Notes: generated from the sequence alone by a model not told the origin. Positions 9,448 to 19,141 are shown, counted from the first letter of the stretch. The stretch is 64,000 nt of DNA from Lentibacillus siamensis (GCF_039522605.1 NZ_BAAADS010000001.1:186001-250000), one strand, 5' to 3'. Made by a program: numbers and translations.

Positions 9448-9530
9448 GTGATCACCTTCCACAATTGTCAATGCCCTATTCCACATACAAGAATATTCGA
9501 TATTTGTCGAGTTTTTCCTGCTTTCGTTAT

Positions 9531-9585
9531 TAGAAAACTTGGTTGTCACCAAGCCTTTAGGTGACAGCCTTAGCTGCACTTACTT
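9531..9585. repeat. Hairpin repeat, copy B (upstream flank of minJ)
   Basis: The block AGAAAACTTGGTTGTCACC, then TTTAGGTGACAGCC and TGCACTTA repeats the block at 8171-8223 in the same direction, with about five changes. The inverted repeat GGTTGTCACC (9541-9550) with GGTGACAGCC (9560-9569) is kept. Together the two copies bracket minJ. Confidence 0.8.
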
Positions 9586-9591
9586 ATCTGC

Positions 9592-9640
9592 TTAGAAAAA
9601 CTTGGCATTTGCCTCGTTTAGCGAGTGCCGAAGTTTTCCT
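9592..9640. repeat. Second hairpin repeat, related to the one at 32382
   Basis: AGAAAAACTTGGCA, then CTCGTTTAGCGAG and TGCCGAAGTTTTCC folds into a long hairpin. The same design occurs at 32382-32429 (AAACTTCGGCA and TGTCGAAGTTT). It directly adjoins copy B of the other hairpin repeat and may act as a back-up terminator. Confidence 0.65.
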
Positions 9641-9653
9641 TATCTGACAGGAA

Positions 9654-9675
9654 ATCCGCGGGAGTACCCGCGGAT
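9654..9675 (-). terminator. GC-rich palindrome after ctpB
   Basis: ATCCGCGGGAGTACCCGCGGAT is a 22-base stem with a loop of about four bases, just downstream of the ctpB stop codon. It looks like a terminator, but the following minus-strand sequence (TTTCCTG) has only a short T run. Confidence 0.6.
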
Positions 9676-9679
9676 ATTA

Positions 9680-11140
9680 TTATTTATATAGTACGTGCAA
9701 AGCCTTTTCCATTTGCTGGTCTTCTTTTCCATTCCTGATTTTTTCAACAATGGCTGTTTCAATCTTACCAGCTGTTTTTGCATTAATTTTTCCGGTCACA
9801 TTCAACTCATTTTCCTGCTGAAACTTTTTAATGGCTTCTTCCGTTTCTTTATTAAAATAGCCATCCGTTCTCCCTGGATTATACCCAAGTCCTTTCAGCA
9901 TAATCTGGATATTTTTCACTTTGTCTCCAGTGTGATTATAGGTGATCGGCTCCTTTATCTGAACCGGATTGGTGAAATAATAGTCCGGCTGTTTTACCTT
10001 TATAGTCGGCTTAACACCTTTCTCATGGATCCAATTACCTTTTGGTGAAAGCCATTTGAAGAACGTAAGCTTTACCGTACTTCCATCTCCCAGTGGTACT
10101 GCCTGTTGGACAGTCCCTTTACCAAAGCTTGTCACACCGACAACCTCATATCCTGCTTCCTTCATGGCAACCGCCAAGATTTCAGATGCGGATGCACTTC
10201 CCTCGTTAATAACGACGCTGATTGGATAGGGCTTTTTCTCATTAAGTTCCGAAAAAGCTTTGTCTTTTTTTCCTTGTTGATTTTCAATTTGAACCATTGG
10301 CATGTCTTCAGGAATAAAGTTCTTCAGGATTCCTTCAACCGCCTTCAGCAGTCCACCCGGATTACCACGTACATCGATGACAAGTCCTTCAATTTCCTTT
10401 TTCTCAAGTTCTTTCAGTTGCTTGGAGAAATGCTTGGCCGTATTTTCAGAAAACGAGGTGATCTCGATGACACCTGTTTTCTTGCCGTTGATTTTTTTCA
10501 CTTTTGAATATACGGTTTCAAGCGGAATGTCATCACGCACAATTGTTACCTTGAATGGATCCTCAACTCCCGCACGCTGAACTTCCAGGACAACCTCTGA
10601 GCCCTTTTCGCCGCGGATCAGTTCAACCGCCTCAAACAAATCCATTCCGACAACACTTTTTCCGTCGACACTGAGGATTTTATCATTTGGCCGCAATCCT
10701 GCTTCTTCCGCAGGAGAATCTTTTATTGGTGCCACGATATTTACTTTACCGTTTACCACACTGACTTCGGCACCAATTCCCTCAAACGAGGATTCGATTG
10801 TATTGTTAAATTGCTCCATTGTCTCAGCATCCATATATGTACTGTATGGATCGTCCAATGATTTGAGCATGCCCTGAATAGCACCTTCCACCAGCTGCTT
10901 GTCCGAGACATCATGCAGATAATTTTCTTTTATTAAATTGTAAGCATTGGAAACTTTGTTCATGTTCCCCATTAGATTACCCTGCTGTTTATTAGAGGAA
11001 TCGGATGTATTACCCGAGTCCTGAACAGCTGAATCAGGCGTCTGATCATCTGCAAGTTGGACTCCAAAATAAGCCCCGGCAAACCCCAGAACGAGCGCAG
11101 CAAATAAAATAATTACGATGTGCTGTTTACGGAGATTCAT
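9680..11140 (-). CDS. ctpB: Carboxy-terminal processing serine protease
   Basis: This 486-residue S41-family protease has an N-terminal membrane anchor (residues 8-28), a PDZ domain near 125-195, the catalytic core and a C-terminal peptidoglycan-binding domain (MLKGLGYNPGRTDGYF). The Ser-Lys dyad is intact: Ser in NEGSASASEI and Lys in SFGKGTVQQ. In B. subtilis CtpB cleaves SpoIVFA during SigK activation in sporulation; it acts outside the membrane. The ATG is preceded by GGGGTGAAACG. Its place between minJ and the ftsX region matches B. subtilis, so CtpB is preferred over CtpA. Confidence 0.92.
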   Translation of the reverse strand: MNLRKQHIVIILFAALVLGFAGAYFGVQLADDQTPDSAVQDSGNTSDSSNKQQGNLMGNMNKVSNAYNLIKENYLHDVSDKQLVEGAIQGMLKSLDDPYSTYMDAETMEQFNNTIESSFEGIGAEVSVVNGKVNIVAPIKDSPAEEAGLRPNDKILSVDGKSVVGMDLFEAVELIRGEKGSEVVLEVQRAGVEDPFKVTIVRDDIPLETVYSKVKKINGKKTGVIEITSFSENTAKHFSKQLKELEKKEIEGLVIDVRGNPGGLLKAVEGILKNFIPEDMPMVQIENQQGKKDKAFSELNEKKPYPISVVINEGSASASEILAVAMKEAGYEVVGVTSFGKGTVQQAVPLGDGSTVKLTFFKWLSPKGNWIHEKGVKPTIKVKQPDYYFTNPVQIKEPITYNHTGDKVKNIQIMLKGLGYNPGRTDGYFNKETEEAIKKFQQENELNVTGKINAKTAGKIETAIVEKIRNGKEDQQMEKALHVLYK

Positions 11141-11193
11141 CGTTTCACCCCTACATCAAAAGTGTTAAGTGGCGATTACCGCCAATAATACGG

Positions 11194-11226
11194 AAAAGGC
11201 ATCACACCGTAATGTGCGATGCCTTT
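11194..11226 (-). terminator. Terminator after the M23 peptidase gene
   Basis: On the minus strand, AAAGGCATC and GATGCCTTT pair around a loop and run into TTCC. It separates the M23 gene from ctpB. Confidence 0.7.
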
Positions 11227-11271
11227 AATATTATAGTTTATGCATGCAAATTGCAAATACATTCATTTAAT

Positions 11272-12672
11272 TTACGGCAAGTAAGGAAACGGATTGATAC
11301 CGCTGTGATAATTCCAAGGTCCTTCATGAACTTCAAAATGAAGGTGTGCACCATATGAATTACCAGTATTGCCGACTGCACCGATTGTCTGACCGGTTGA
11401 AACAGATTGTCCAAGGCTCACCGATCTGCTCGACAAATGTGCATAAACCGTTGATTTGTCATATTGCGGGTGGTAAATATAAATAACATTTCCGTAACTG
11501 CTGGAAACTGCGGATCTTGTTACAACTCCGCTGGCTGCAGCGTGAACGGGTGCACCATACCCTGGGGCTAAATCAATACCATAGTGATATCCTAAATCTC
11601 TGCCGCCATAACCGGATGATACGCTTCCGGATGCTGGCCAAATGAATATTCCGCTGCCGCCTGAGCTGGCTGTAGATGCACCGCCAGATGAGGACGGGGC
11701 AGCTGACCCAGAACCTGACGTTGAGCTGCTGTTCTCTTTTTGTTGTTTTGCTTCACGCTCTCTTTTTTCGGCAAGTTGTTTCAGGCGTTCTTTTTCACTT
11801 GATGCTTTTTCTTTGGCTTCTGCAATGACAGCTGCCTGATCACTCAGTGCCTGCTGCTTTTCAGCCACGCTCATCTTGTACTTTTCCATCTTCTGATGTT
11901 CTTCTTTCAGTTCACCCATCAATTGCTCTTTTTCTGACATTTGGTTGTTCAGCTTGGATGTTAAAGACTCCAGATCCTGTTTTTGATTTTGAAGGGAAGC
12001 TTTTTTCTGTTCCACTTCTTTTTTCTTTTGTTCGATTTGCTTCTTTTTGTTCACAACTTCAGATTTTTTGTTCTGAACTTCTCGTTTCTCCGCCATATGT
12101 GTCTGCATAATATCTTCATCCTGATCCATTATTGTATTAACGGCGGTCGACCTGCTTATGAAGTCACCAAAACTTTGTGAACCAAGAATAACCTCTATGT
12201 ACCTCATGCTGCCGCCATTTGACTGAATCGCCCGAAGACGGTCTTTCAATAGCTTTTCTCTTTGTTCAATGCGTTCTTTTAACACTTTTATTTCTTTTTT
12301 CAGGTTTTCAATTTTCTTCTTCATCGATTTGATTTGGCCGGTTAAACTTTCAATTTCCTGATTCGTTTCTGTGATTTCGCTTTCCTTCGCCTGAATCTTG
12401 TTTCGGGTCTTTGTTAACTTTTGATCAATCGAATTGATTTCATTGTTAACTTTCGCCTGCTTGTCCTTGTTTTTGGCCATCTTTTCTTCAGTGTTTTTCT
12501 GTTTATCGCTCAATTTACCTTGCTTCTCGTCTATTTTATCCTTCTTTTTCTCCAATTCGTTGATCTTATCATTTAAGCCGTCAACGGATGCTGCCGATAC
12601 ATAATCCCCATTCATAACTGCTGCCCCCATGATGAGGACAGCCATTATGGTAAATGAAACTATTTTCTTCAT
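11272..12672 (-). CDS. Coiled-coil M23 peptidoglycan endopeptidase next to ftsEX
   Basis: The 466-residue product has a signal peptide (residues 1-28, ending VSAAS), a very long Lys/Glu/Gln coiled coil from about 32 to 310, a Ser/Gly linker and a C-terminal M23 domain. Zinc ligands are intact: HYGIDLA (H-x3-D) and AHLHFEV (H-x-H). The enzyme should cleave peptide cross-links in the wall outside the cell. The coiled coil resembles the FtsX-binding part of CwlO/PcsB/EnvC proteins. The gene directly follows ftsX, so it is the likely hydrolase activated by FtsEX. In B. subtilis the FtsEX-dependent enzyme is CwlO, with an NlpC/P60 domain instead. Partner assignment is inference. Confidence 0.85.
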   Translation of the reverse strand: MKKIVSFTIMAVLIMGAAVMNGDYVSAASVDGLNDKINELEKKKDKIDEKQGKLSDKQKNTEEKMAKNKDKQAKVNNEINSIDQKLTKTRNKIQAKESEITETNQEIESLTGQIKSMKKKIENLKKEIKVLKERIEQREKLLKDRLRAIQSNGGSMRYIEVILGSQSFGDFISRSTAVNTIMDQDEDIMQTHMAEKREVQNKKSEVVNKKKQIEQKKKEVEQKKASLQNQKQDLESLTSKLNNQMSEKEQLMGELKEEHQKMEKYKMSVAEKQQALSDQAAVIAEAKEKASSEKERLKQLAEKREREAKQQKENSSSTSGSGSAAPSSSGGASTASSGGSGIFIWPASGSVSSGYGGRDLGYHYGIDLAPGYGAPVHAAASGVVTRSAVSSSYGNVIYIYHPQYDKSTVYAHLSSRSVSLGQSVSTGQTIGAVGNTGNSYGAHLHFEVHEGPWNYHSGINPFPYLP

Positions 12673-12727
12673 GCTCGTTCCCCTTTCCCTCTGTGTGACT
12701 AGTACATTTTTTCTGTTAATGGCAGTG

Positions 12728-13621
12728 TCAGACTTTCAGGAATTTACGGACACTCATTACACTGCCCCAAACTCCGATAAATGCTCCAATTGCAAGGATG
12801 ATCAGTGCAAGCTGCCATGCGAACGGATTAAATGGCAATATCGTCACAAAATTATACGTTATTTGCTCGCTTACATTGTTCACCAAATAATAATACCCTG
12901 TCAGTACAGCTGCTATCGGCAGAACCGAACCAAGTACTCCAAGCAGCAATCCTTCAATGAAGAACGGCCATCTGATGAAACCGTTAGTGGCGCCTACCAA
13001 TTTCATAATACCGATTTCGGTACTCCGGGCCATTATCGTCAATTTAATCGTGTTTGAAATCAGGAATATTGCAGTAAATACCAGACCTGCAATTAAAATC
13101 AATCCGATATTGCGGGCATAATCATTAAATTGAAACAAACGCTGCACAACATCTTTTCCGTAATTAACCTCATACACATTATCAAAAGATTTGATTTTTT
13201 TCGCGACAGCCATTGTATCTGCCGGATCCTCTGCCTGGACAATATAAGCATGGTTTAACGGATTGTCCTGTTTGAACAGCCCCCATGCATCACCTTCTTC
13301 ACCCATGCTTTCAATAAGGTTCTGAAGCTGCTGGTCTTTTGATGAAAACTTGACGCTGCCTACTTCATCAATATCCTCAATTTGCTGTCCAAGCTCCTTA
13401 ATCTGATCCTCATTTGCCGTCAAATCAACCAACGTTTCAATTTTTACATCTTCTTCTATGTTATCGGCTATATTATTCAGGTTCAGCATCAATGCGAGAA
13501 ACGCACCAACAAGAATAAGAGTTGTTGTTACCGCTCCAACTGAAGCCACTGTCATCCAACCGTTGCGGAAGATGTTTTTGGCTCCTTCCCTGAAATGACG
13601 CCTTAGTGTCCTAAACTTCAT
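12728..13621 (-). CDS. ftsX: Cell-division ABC permease FtsX
   Basis: The start at 13621 (MKFRTLRRHFREGAKNIF) is used because it overlaps the 3' end of ftsE by 11 bases and has GGGGTGAG upstream. The 297-residue product has the FtsX layout: one N-terminal membrane helix (near 25-45), a large extracytoplasmic loop, then three helices with an FtsX/MacB-type core (STEIGIMKLVGATNGFIR). With FtsE it forms a non-transporting ABC complex that switches on a wall hydrolase. The downstream M23 coiled-coil protein is the obvious candidate target. Confidence 0.95.
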   Translation of the reverse strand: MKFRTLRRHFREGAKNIFRNGWMTVASVGAVTTTLILVGAFLALMLNLNNIADNIEEDVKIETLVDLTANEDQIKELGQQIEDIDEVGSVKFSSKDQQLQNLIESMGEEGDAWGLFKQDNPLNHAYIVQAEDPADTMAVAKKIKSFDNVYEVNYGKDVVQRLFQFNDYARNIGLILIAGLVFTAIFLISNTIKLTIMARSTEIGIMKLVGATNGFIRWPFFIEGLLLGVLGSVLPIAAVLTGYYYLVNNVSEQITYNFVTILPFNPFAWQLALIILAIGAFIGVWGSVMSVRKFLKV

Positions 13622-14297
13622 AGCCGTACTCACCCCGCTGTTCATCACGTACAATCAAACCGTCTTCAACAGCGATCACACGTTTCTTAATGGTGTTAAC
13701 AATTTCTTTGCTGTGTGTGGCCATAATAACTGTCGTACCCCGGGCGTTTACCTCTTCAAAGGTACGCATAATTCCCCATGATGTTTCCGGGTCAAGGTTT
13801 CCTGTCGGCTCATCTGCAATTACAATTTTAGGGTGGTTAACAATTGCACGTGCAATGGAAACCCGCTGCTGTTCTCCCCCTGACAATTCATCGGGGATAA
13901 ACCGTGCCTTATTCTTCAAGCCAACAAGTTCCAAAACATCCATAACCCGTTTTCGGATATTTCGTGGCTGCTCTTCTATTACCTCAAGCGCAAAAGCAAT
14001 ATTTTCATAGACTGATAGTTTCGGAAGCAATTTAAAGTCCTGGAAAACGACCCCTATCTGCCTGCGCAAAAAGGGAACTTTTCGTTCTTTAATCGTTTTG
14101 ACATCCGTTCCGTTGATGATAATCGTTCCGTCTGAGGGCTTTACTTCGCGGTACATCAGTTTGACAAGTGTGGATTTTCCAGCACCACTGGGGCCGACTA
14201 TGTAAACAAACTCTCCTTGGTCGATATCTATATTTATCCCATTCAGCGCCGTAACACCATTGGAATACGTTTTGTAAACGTCTTTCATATTTATCAT
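13611..14297 (-). CDS. ftsE: Cell-division ATPase FtsE
   Basis: This 228-residue ABC ATPase has Walker A GPSGAGKSTLV near 35-45, signature LSGGEQQRVSIARA and Walker B IVIADEPTGNLDPET. The start MINMKDVYKTYSNG has AAAGGTGA upstream. Its last codons contain the ftsX start, so the two are co-translated. FtsE powers FtsX to activate an extracytoplasmic peptidoglycan hydrolase during elongation or division. Length and motifs are normal. Confidence 0.96.
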   Translation of the reverse strand: MINMKDVYKTYSNGVTALNGINIDIDQGEFVYIVGPSGAGKSTLVKLMYREVKPSDGTIIINGTDVKTIKERKVPFLRRQIGVVFQDFKLLPKLSVYENIAFALEVIEEQPRNIRKRVMDVLELVGLKNKARFIPDELSGGEQQRVSIARAIVNHPKIVIADEPTGNLDPETSWGIMRTFEEVNARGTTVIMATHSKEIVNTIKKRVIAVEDGLIVRDEQRGEYGYEV

Positions 14298-14725
14298 GAA
14301 TGTATCACCTTTACTCGTATTTGTTGTCGAATCATGATGGTAATTCTCCCCTGCAAGCTTCCATAAAACTGAAGCCTTTTTTCCTGTGCAAAAATACCTG
14401 TTTTTATAAAGAATTAATAGTAATTATAACATTTTTCCGCACGAAATTTAGACTTATTTATATTACGTTTTTATTTCAAATTATGTACAACGACTATAAT
14501 TTTGTAATATATTGTCGTATGTTTGTTATTTCTGGAGGTCGAACACGGGTAATGTCTGCTATTTTGCCGCTTTTTTATTTGTTACTGCGACAATAATCAA
14601 CATTTATTTTGAGTTTTTGAGGCTTCTTTATTCAAAGGGAAGCTGAAATGGGAGTAAAATTGCCAAAAGAAAAGCCCGCAACACTGAACTAAACGGAAGT
14701 GTTCCGGACTCCGGATTAAGTATCC
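14298..14725. other. Intergenic region between ftsE and cccB
   Basis: This 428-base, AT-rich stretch holds the ftsE promoter region and the cccB terminator region. On the minus strand AACACTTCC and GTGTTGCGGGCTTTTC after cccB may be a weak terminator. No coding frame with a convincing ribosome site was seen. Confidence 0.5.
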
Positions 14726-15070
14726 TTATTTTTTCTTGGAAAGCCACTGGGCTACTGTTTGTCTATCCTCTTTTGAGACCTGCTTTTGAGGAGGCATCTG
14801 GCCTTTACCGTTTTTAATAATATCAGTTATCTCGTCAGCGGAATACTTGGAACCAATTTTCGTCAAATTAGGTCCCATTCCACCGGACAAATCTGACCCG
14901 TGGCATTGGGCGCAATTGTTCTGAAAAATTTGGTCAGCCGAAGCAGTATCAGTTGTACCACCGCCGCTGTCAGAAGATCCGCCTGAGGAACCTTCGTCCC
15001 CGCCGCCACCGCCACATGCACCGAGCACAAGCGCTGTCCCGAAAAGAACTGTAGCTAATAATTTCTTCAT
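14726..15070 (-). CDS. cccB: Cytochrome c551 lipoprotein
   Basis: This 114-residue lipoprotein has the lipobox VLGACGG, then a Gly/Ser-rich flexible tether (residues 20-42) and a class I cytochrome c domain with the haem motif CAQCH at about 52-56. The distal Met ligand is probably in GQMPPQ. CccB is a small membrane-anchored electron carrier facing outward. The location between ftsE and prfB is the same as in B. subtilis. Length is typical (112 residues in B. subtilis). Confidence 0.93.
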   Translation of the reverse strand: MKKLLATVLFGTALVLGACGGGGGDEGSSGGSSDSGGGTTDTASADQIFQNNCAQCHGSDLSGGMGPNLTKIGSKYSADEITDIIKNGKGQMPPQKQVSKEDRQTVAQWLSKKK

Positions 15071-15260
15071 CCTTCAATCCCCCTAACATAAAATGTGGAT
15101 TATTCATAACTAGTATAACCGAACTGCAATATTTTAAAACGGCTAACATTGGTAAATTTAACCTTCTGCATCATGTGAATGCTGGGGTGTTCAGGGATAA
15201 AGCTATTTGTGTCAAATTACCGAAAAGTTTCAGACCGGCAAACGGCGGCACTGCTAAGTT

Positions 15261-16362
15261 TTAATTCATGTGCGCACGCAAGTATGCATCAATAAAGGGA
15301 TCCAAATCACCATCGATAACTCCTTGGGCATTACCTGCCTCAACGTTTGTACGATGATCCTTAACCATTGTGTAGGGGTGGAATACATAGGATCGAATTT
15401 GACTGCCCCAGCCAATTTCCTTCTGTTCACCCCTGAGTGCAGCGACTTCTTCACGCTGACGTTCCAGTTCCAACTGGTATAATTTAGATTTCATCATCTT
15501 CATTGCACGCTCACGATTTTGAATCTGGGATCGCTCTGATTGGCAGGTAACAACGACTTTTGTCGGCAAATGAGTCATCCGAACCGCAGAATCAGTCGTA
15601 TTGACATGCTGTCCACCGGCACCGCTCGACCGATATGTGTCGATTTTTATATCTTCTGACTTGATTTCAATATCGACATCATCATTCATCTCCGGCATAA
15701 CATCACATGATGTGAATGATGTATGACGCCTTCCGGAAGAGTCGAACGGTGAAATTCGAACAAGCCGGTGCACACCTTTTTCAGCCTTCAGATTACCATA
15801 CGCATTATGCCCTTTTATTAACAATGTTACACTTTTTACTCCCGCGTCATCACCTGGCTGATAATCAAGTGTCTCCACTGTAAAATCCTTACTGTCCGCC
15901 CAACGTTGATACATTCGCAGAAGCATGCTCGCCCAATCCTGAGATTCTGTACCCCCAGCGCCGGGGTGTAATTCAAGGATTGCGTTATTGGCATCATATG
16001 GTTCATTTAAAAGCATTTGCAATTCAAAATTTTCAATATCCTTTTTCAGCGATTTCACATCTGCTTCCAGCTCGGCAAACAATTCCTGATCATTTTCTTC
16101 CTTCACAAGTTCATAGGAAACATGGAGGTTATCGAGCTGATCCACAAGATTTTCAAAATTAACGACATACTCTTTCAGTCCATTTACTTCGCCGATTACC
16201 TTCTGAGCAGTATCCTGGTCATCCCAGAATCCGGGTGAGGCCATTTTGAGTTCCAGTTCTTTGATTCGCTCTTTTTTAACATCTAAGTCAAAGAGACCCC
16301 CTGAAGTCGTCGATTCGTGCTTCCATATGTTCCAGTTGCTGGCTGATTTCTGTGAGATCCAT
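15261..16362 (-). CDS. prfB: Peptide chain release factor 2 with programmed +1 frameshift
   Basis: The true start is the ATG at 16362 (MDLTEISQQLEHMEARIDDF), with AAAGGAGTGGTGCATA upstream. Frame 0 reads 24 codons to an in-frame TGA at 16290-16288; a +1 shift joins the main frame and gives 366 residues, the B. subtilis length. The main frame holds the stop-recognition SPF motif (RISPFDSSGRRHTSF) and the catalytic GGQ (SSGAGGQHVN). RF2 releases peptides at UGA and UAA, and the frameshift is autoregulatory because RF2 scarcity favours shifting. It is separated from secA by a terminator. Confidence 0.97.
16287..16302 (-). promoter_or_regulatory. prfB recoding site
   Basis: AGGGGG (internal Shine-Dalgarno), three bases, then CTT TGA C form the canonical +1 frameshift signal. 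The TGA is codon 25. Spacing and slippery CTT match the E. coli and B. subtilis sites. Confidence 0.96.
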
Positions 16363-16404
16363 TATGCACCACTCCTTTAAAAATACGAATAATTCTTTTC
16401 TAAT

Positions 16405-16449
16405 CAGAAAACCGGCCATCAGCATTTCTCATCAGCGATGGCCTGGTTA
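16405..16449 (-). terminator. Terminator between secA and prfB
   Basis: On the minus strand AACCAGGCCATCGC and GCTGATGGCCGGTT form a long stem followed by TTCTG. It lies just after the secA stop; read-through into prfB is possible because the T run is short. Confidence 0.75.
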
Positions 16450-16476
16450 ATCACAAAATTAATTGTTTGTAAAAGG

Positions 16477-18990
16477 TTATTTACCATGACAATTTTTATA
16501 TTTTTTACCGCTTCCGCATGGACAAGGATCATTTCTTCCGGTATTTTCAGTTTTGACATATGGTTTGCGGGTTTTTTTCTTTTCCTCCTGATCACCGGAA
16601 ACAGCTTGTGTATTTTTCGCGACTTCCTGGCGCTGCAAGTTTTCACGAATTTGCGCTTTCATCACGTATTTGGCAACCTCTTCTTCAATCGCAACAACCA
16701 TCTCTTCAAACATGTGGAATCCTTCTGCCTGATATTCCTGCAATGGATCAGTTTGTCCATATGCACGCAGATGAATACCTTGACGAAGCTGATCCATTTG
16801 ATCAATATGATCCATCCATTTTGTATCAACCGTCCGGAGTACAATAACTTTTTCAAACTCACGCATTTGCTCCGGTGAAAGTTCTTCCTCTTTTTCATCA
16901 TAACGTTCTTTTACTTTATTCATAATCAATTCGGTTATTTCTTCCGGCTCTTTACCTTTGATGTCATGAACCGAAATATCATCATAGTCAAGCAAGTTTC
17001 CACGCACATATTCGACGATGGATTCCAATTCCCAATTTTCATCGAGTTCATCCTGTGTGTTTACACCAACTACACGTTGTATTGATGACAAAATCATACC
17101 TTCAATAATTTCCCGAAGATTTTCGGTTTCTTCAATAACATCAAACCGCTGTTTATAGATGATTTCCCGTTGTTGGCGGAGCACATCATCATATGATAGT
17201 ACTGTCTTACGTGCGTCAAAGTTATTACCTTCCACACGTTTTTGTGCGGACTCGACAGCTCTGGATACCATTTTACTTTCAAGCGGTTGGGAATCATCCA
17301 TTCCGAGCCGCTCCATCATCGACCTCAGGTTATCAGAGCCGAAGCGGCGCATCAATTCATCCTCCATGGACAAATAGAACTGGGTCAACCCAGGATCTCC
17401 CTGACGCCCCGAACGTCCACGCAGCTGATTATCAATCCGGCGGGACTCATGCCGCTCCGTACCAATAACAGCCAGACCGCCCACCCCCGTTACACCATCA
17501 CCGAGTTTAATATCGGTACCGCGTCCGGCCATGTTGGTTGCAATTGTGACTGCACCGGGCTGACCAGCATTTTCGATAATTTCTGCCTCGCTAAAATGAT
17601 TTTTTGCATTCAGCACATTATGCTTCACACCGGCTTTTTTCAGCATATTGGAAATCAATTCGGAAGTTTCCACTGCGACAGTACCGACAAGAACCGGCTG
17701 ACCATGTTGATATCTTTCCTTTATATCCTCGACAACTGCCCGAAACTTACCTTCCATTGATTTATAAATCATATCCGCTCTATCATCACGAATAATCGGT
17801 TTATTCGTCGGAATTGCTACAACGTCCATATTGTAAATATTACGGAATTCTTCTTCCTCTGTTTTCGCAGTACCTGTCATACCGGCGAGTTTGTTGTACA
17901 TACGGAAAAAGTTCTGGAAGGTTATCGATGCCAGCGTCATACTTTCATTCTGAATCTGCAGTCCTTCCTTAGCCTCAATCGCCTGATGAAGACCATCACT
18001 GTAACGGCGTCCTTTCATAAGACGTCCGGTAAACTGGTCCACAATAATTACCTCGCCTTCCTGCACAACATAATCAGTGTCACGGTGCATGGATGCATGT
18101 GCTTTTAATGCCTGATTAATATGGTGTGTCAGGGAAACATGATCAAGATTAAACAAATTTTCAATATTAAAGTATGATTCTGCTTTGTTGATCCCTTCTT
18201 CTGTTAATTGAACACCTTTTGTCTTTTCATCGTACGTATAATCTGTTTCATGTTTGAGTGTACTTACGAATGAATTGGCCTGCATATACATTTGTGCAGA
18301 TTTTTGTGCAGAACCGGAAATGATTAAAGGCGTTCTTGCTTCATCAATAAGGATTGAATCCACCTCATCAATAATTGCAAAATTAAGTGGACGCTGCACC
18401 ATTTGCTCTTTGTACAGCACCATGTTATCCCTCAGGTAATCAAATCCAAATTCGTTATTTGTACCATACGTGATATCGCTGTAATATGCTTCCCGTTTTT
18501 CCTCTTTTGACAAACCATTTCCATTCAGACCAACCGTTAAGCCGAGAAACCCGTACAGTTCGCCCATATCCCGCGCATCTCTGTCTGCAAGATATTCATT
18601 AACTGTGATGATATGAACGCCCTTTCCAGCAATAGCATTCAAGTATGCCGGCATTGTTGAGGCGAGGGTTTTACCTTCACCTGTTTTCATCTCCGCAATA
18701 TTGCCTTCATGCAATGAAATCGCACCCATCAGCTGAACAGGAAATGGACGCATTCCCAGCACACGCTTGGAGCCTTCGCGGACTACCGCATATGCTTCCA
18801 CCATTAAATCATCCAAGGTCTCGCCATTTGCATAGCGTTCTTTAAATTCTTCTGTTTTTTTCCGAAGTTCTTCATCTGTTAATTTCTCTATATCTGTTTC
18901 CAATGCTTCTATCTGATCAACTTTCTTCTGAAGTTTGGATAATTGTCTTTTCGTACCATCACCAAATATCTTTGTCAGTAATCCTGCCAT
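16477..18990 (-). CDS. secA: Preprotein translocase ATPase SecA
   Basis: This 837-residue SecA (841 in B. subtilis) drives protein export through SecYEG. Walker A MKTGEGKTL near 100, DEVDSILIDEARTP, and the motor motif TNMAGRGTDIKL are intact. The C-terminus ends in the SEC-C zinc element NDPCPCGSGKKYKNCHGK, which binds SecB-like factors or phospholipid, after a flexible charged linker. The gene is monocistronic or followed weakly by prfB. Confidence 0.98.
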   Translation of the reverse strand: MAGLLTKIFGDGTKRQLSKLQKKVDQIEALETDIEKLTDEELRKKTEEFKERYANGETLDDLMVEAYAVVREGSKRVLGMRPFPVQLMGAISLHEGNIAEMKTGEGKTLASTMPAYLNAIAGKGVHIITVNEYLADRDARDMGELYGFLGLTVGLNGNGLSKEEKREAYYSDITYGTNNEFGFDYLRDNMVLYKEQMVQRPLNFAIIDEVDSILIDEARTPLIISGSAQKSAQMYMQANSFVSTLKHETDYTYDEKTKGVQLTEEGINKAESYFNIENLFNLDHVSLTHHINQALKAHASMHRDTDYVVQEGEVIIVDQFTGRLMKGRRYSDGLHQAIEAKEGLQIQNESMTLASITFQNFFRMYNKLAGMTGTAKTEEEEFRNIYNMDVVAIPTNKPIIRDDRADMIYKSMEGKFRAVVEDIKERYQHGQPVLVGTVAVETSELISNMLKKAGVKHNVLNAKNHFSEAEIIENAGQPGAVTIATNMAGRGTDIKLGDGVTGVGGLAVIGTERHESRRIDNQLRGRSGRQGDPGLTQFYLSMEDELMRRFGSDNLRSMMERLGMDDSQPLESKMVSRAVESAQKRVEGNNFDARKTVLSYDDVLRQQREIIYKQRFDVIEETENLREIIEGMILSSIQRVVGVNTQDELDENWELESIVEYVRGNLLDYDDISVHDIKGKEPEEITELIMNKVKERYDEKEEELSPEQMREFEKVIVLRTVDTKWMDHIDQMDQLRQGIHLRAYGQTDPLQEYQAEGFHMFEEMVVAIEEEVAKYVMKAQIRENLQRQEVAKNTQAVSGDQEEKKKTRKPYVKTENTGRNDPCPCGSGKKYKNCHGK

Positions 18991-19108
18991 TTAAAACGCT
19001 CCTCATATGATTAAAAAATCCCTAGTGAATTACTACAATCCAACACTAATCATAACTCATCTAAACACGTATGACAACTGATTGGGAATGGACATGGCGG
19101 AAAAATAC

Positions 19109-19141
19109 AAAAGGATTGCCCGGGGGATGGACAATCCTTTT
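19109..19141 (-). terminator. Terminator after the small GTG-start gene
   Basis: On the minus strand AAAAGGATTGTCC and GGGCAATCCTTTTG form a stem followed by a T-rich tail (TTTTGTATTTTT). It follows the 51-residue reading frame at 19203-19358. Confidence 0.7.
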
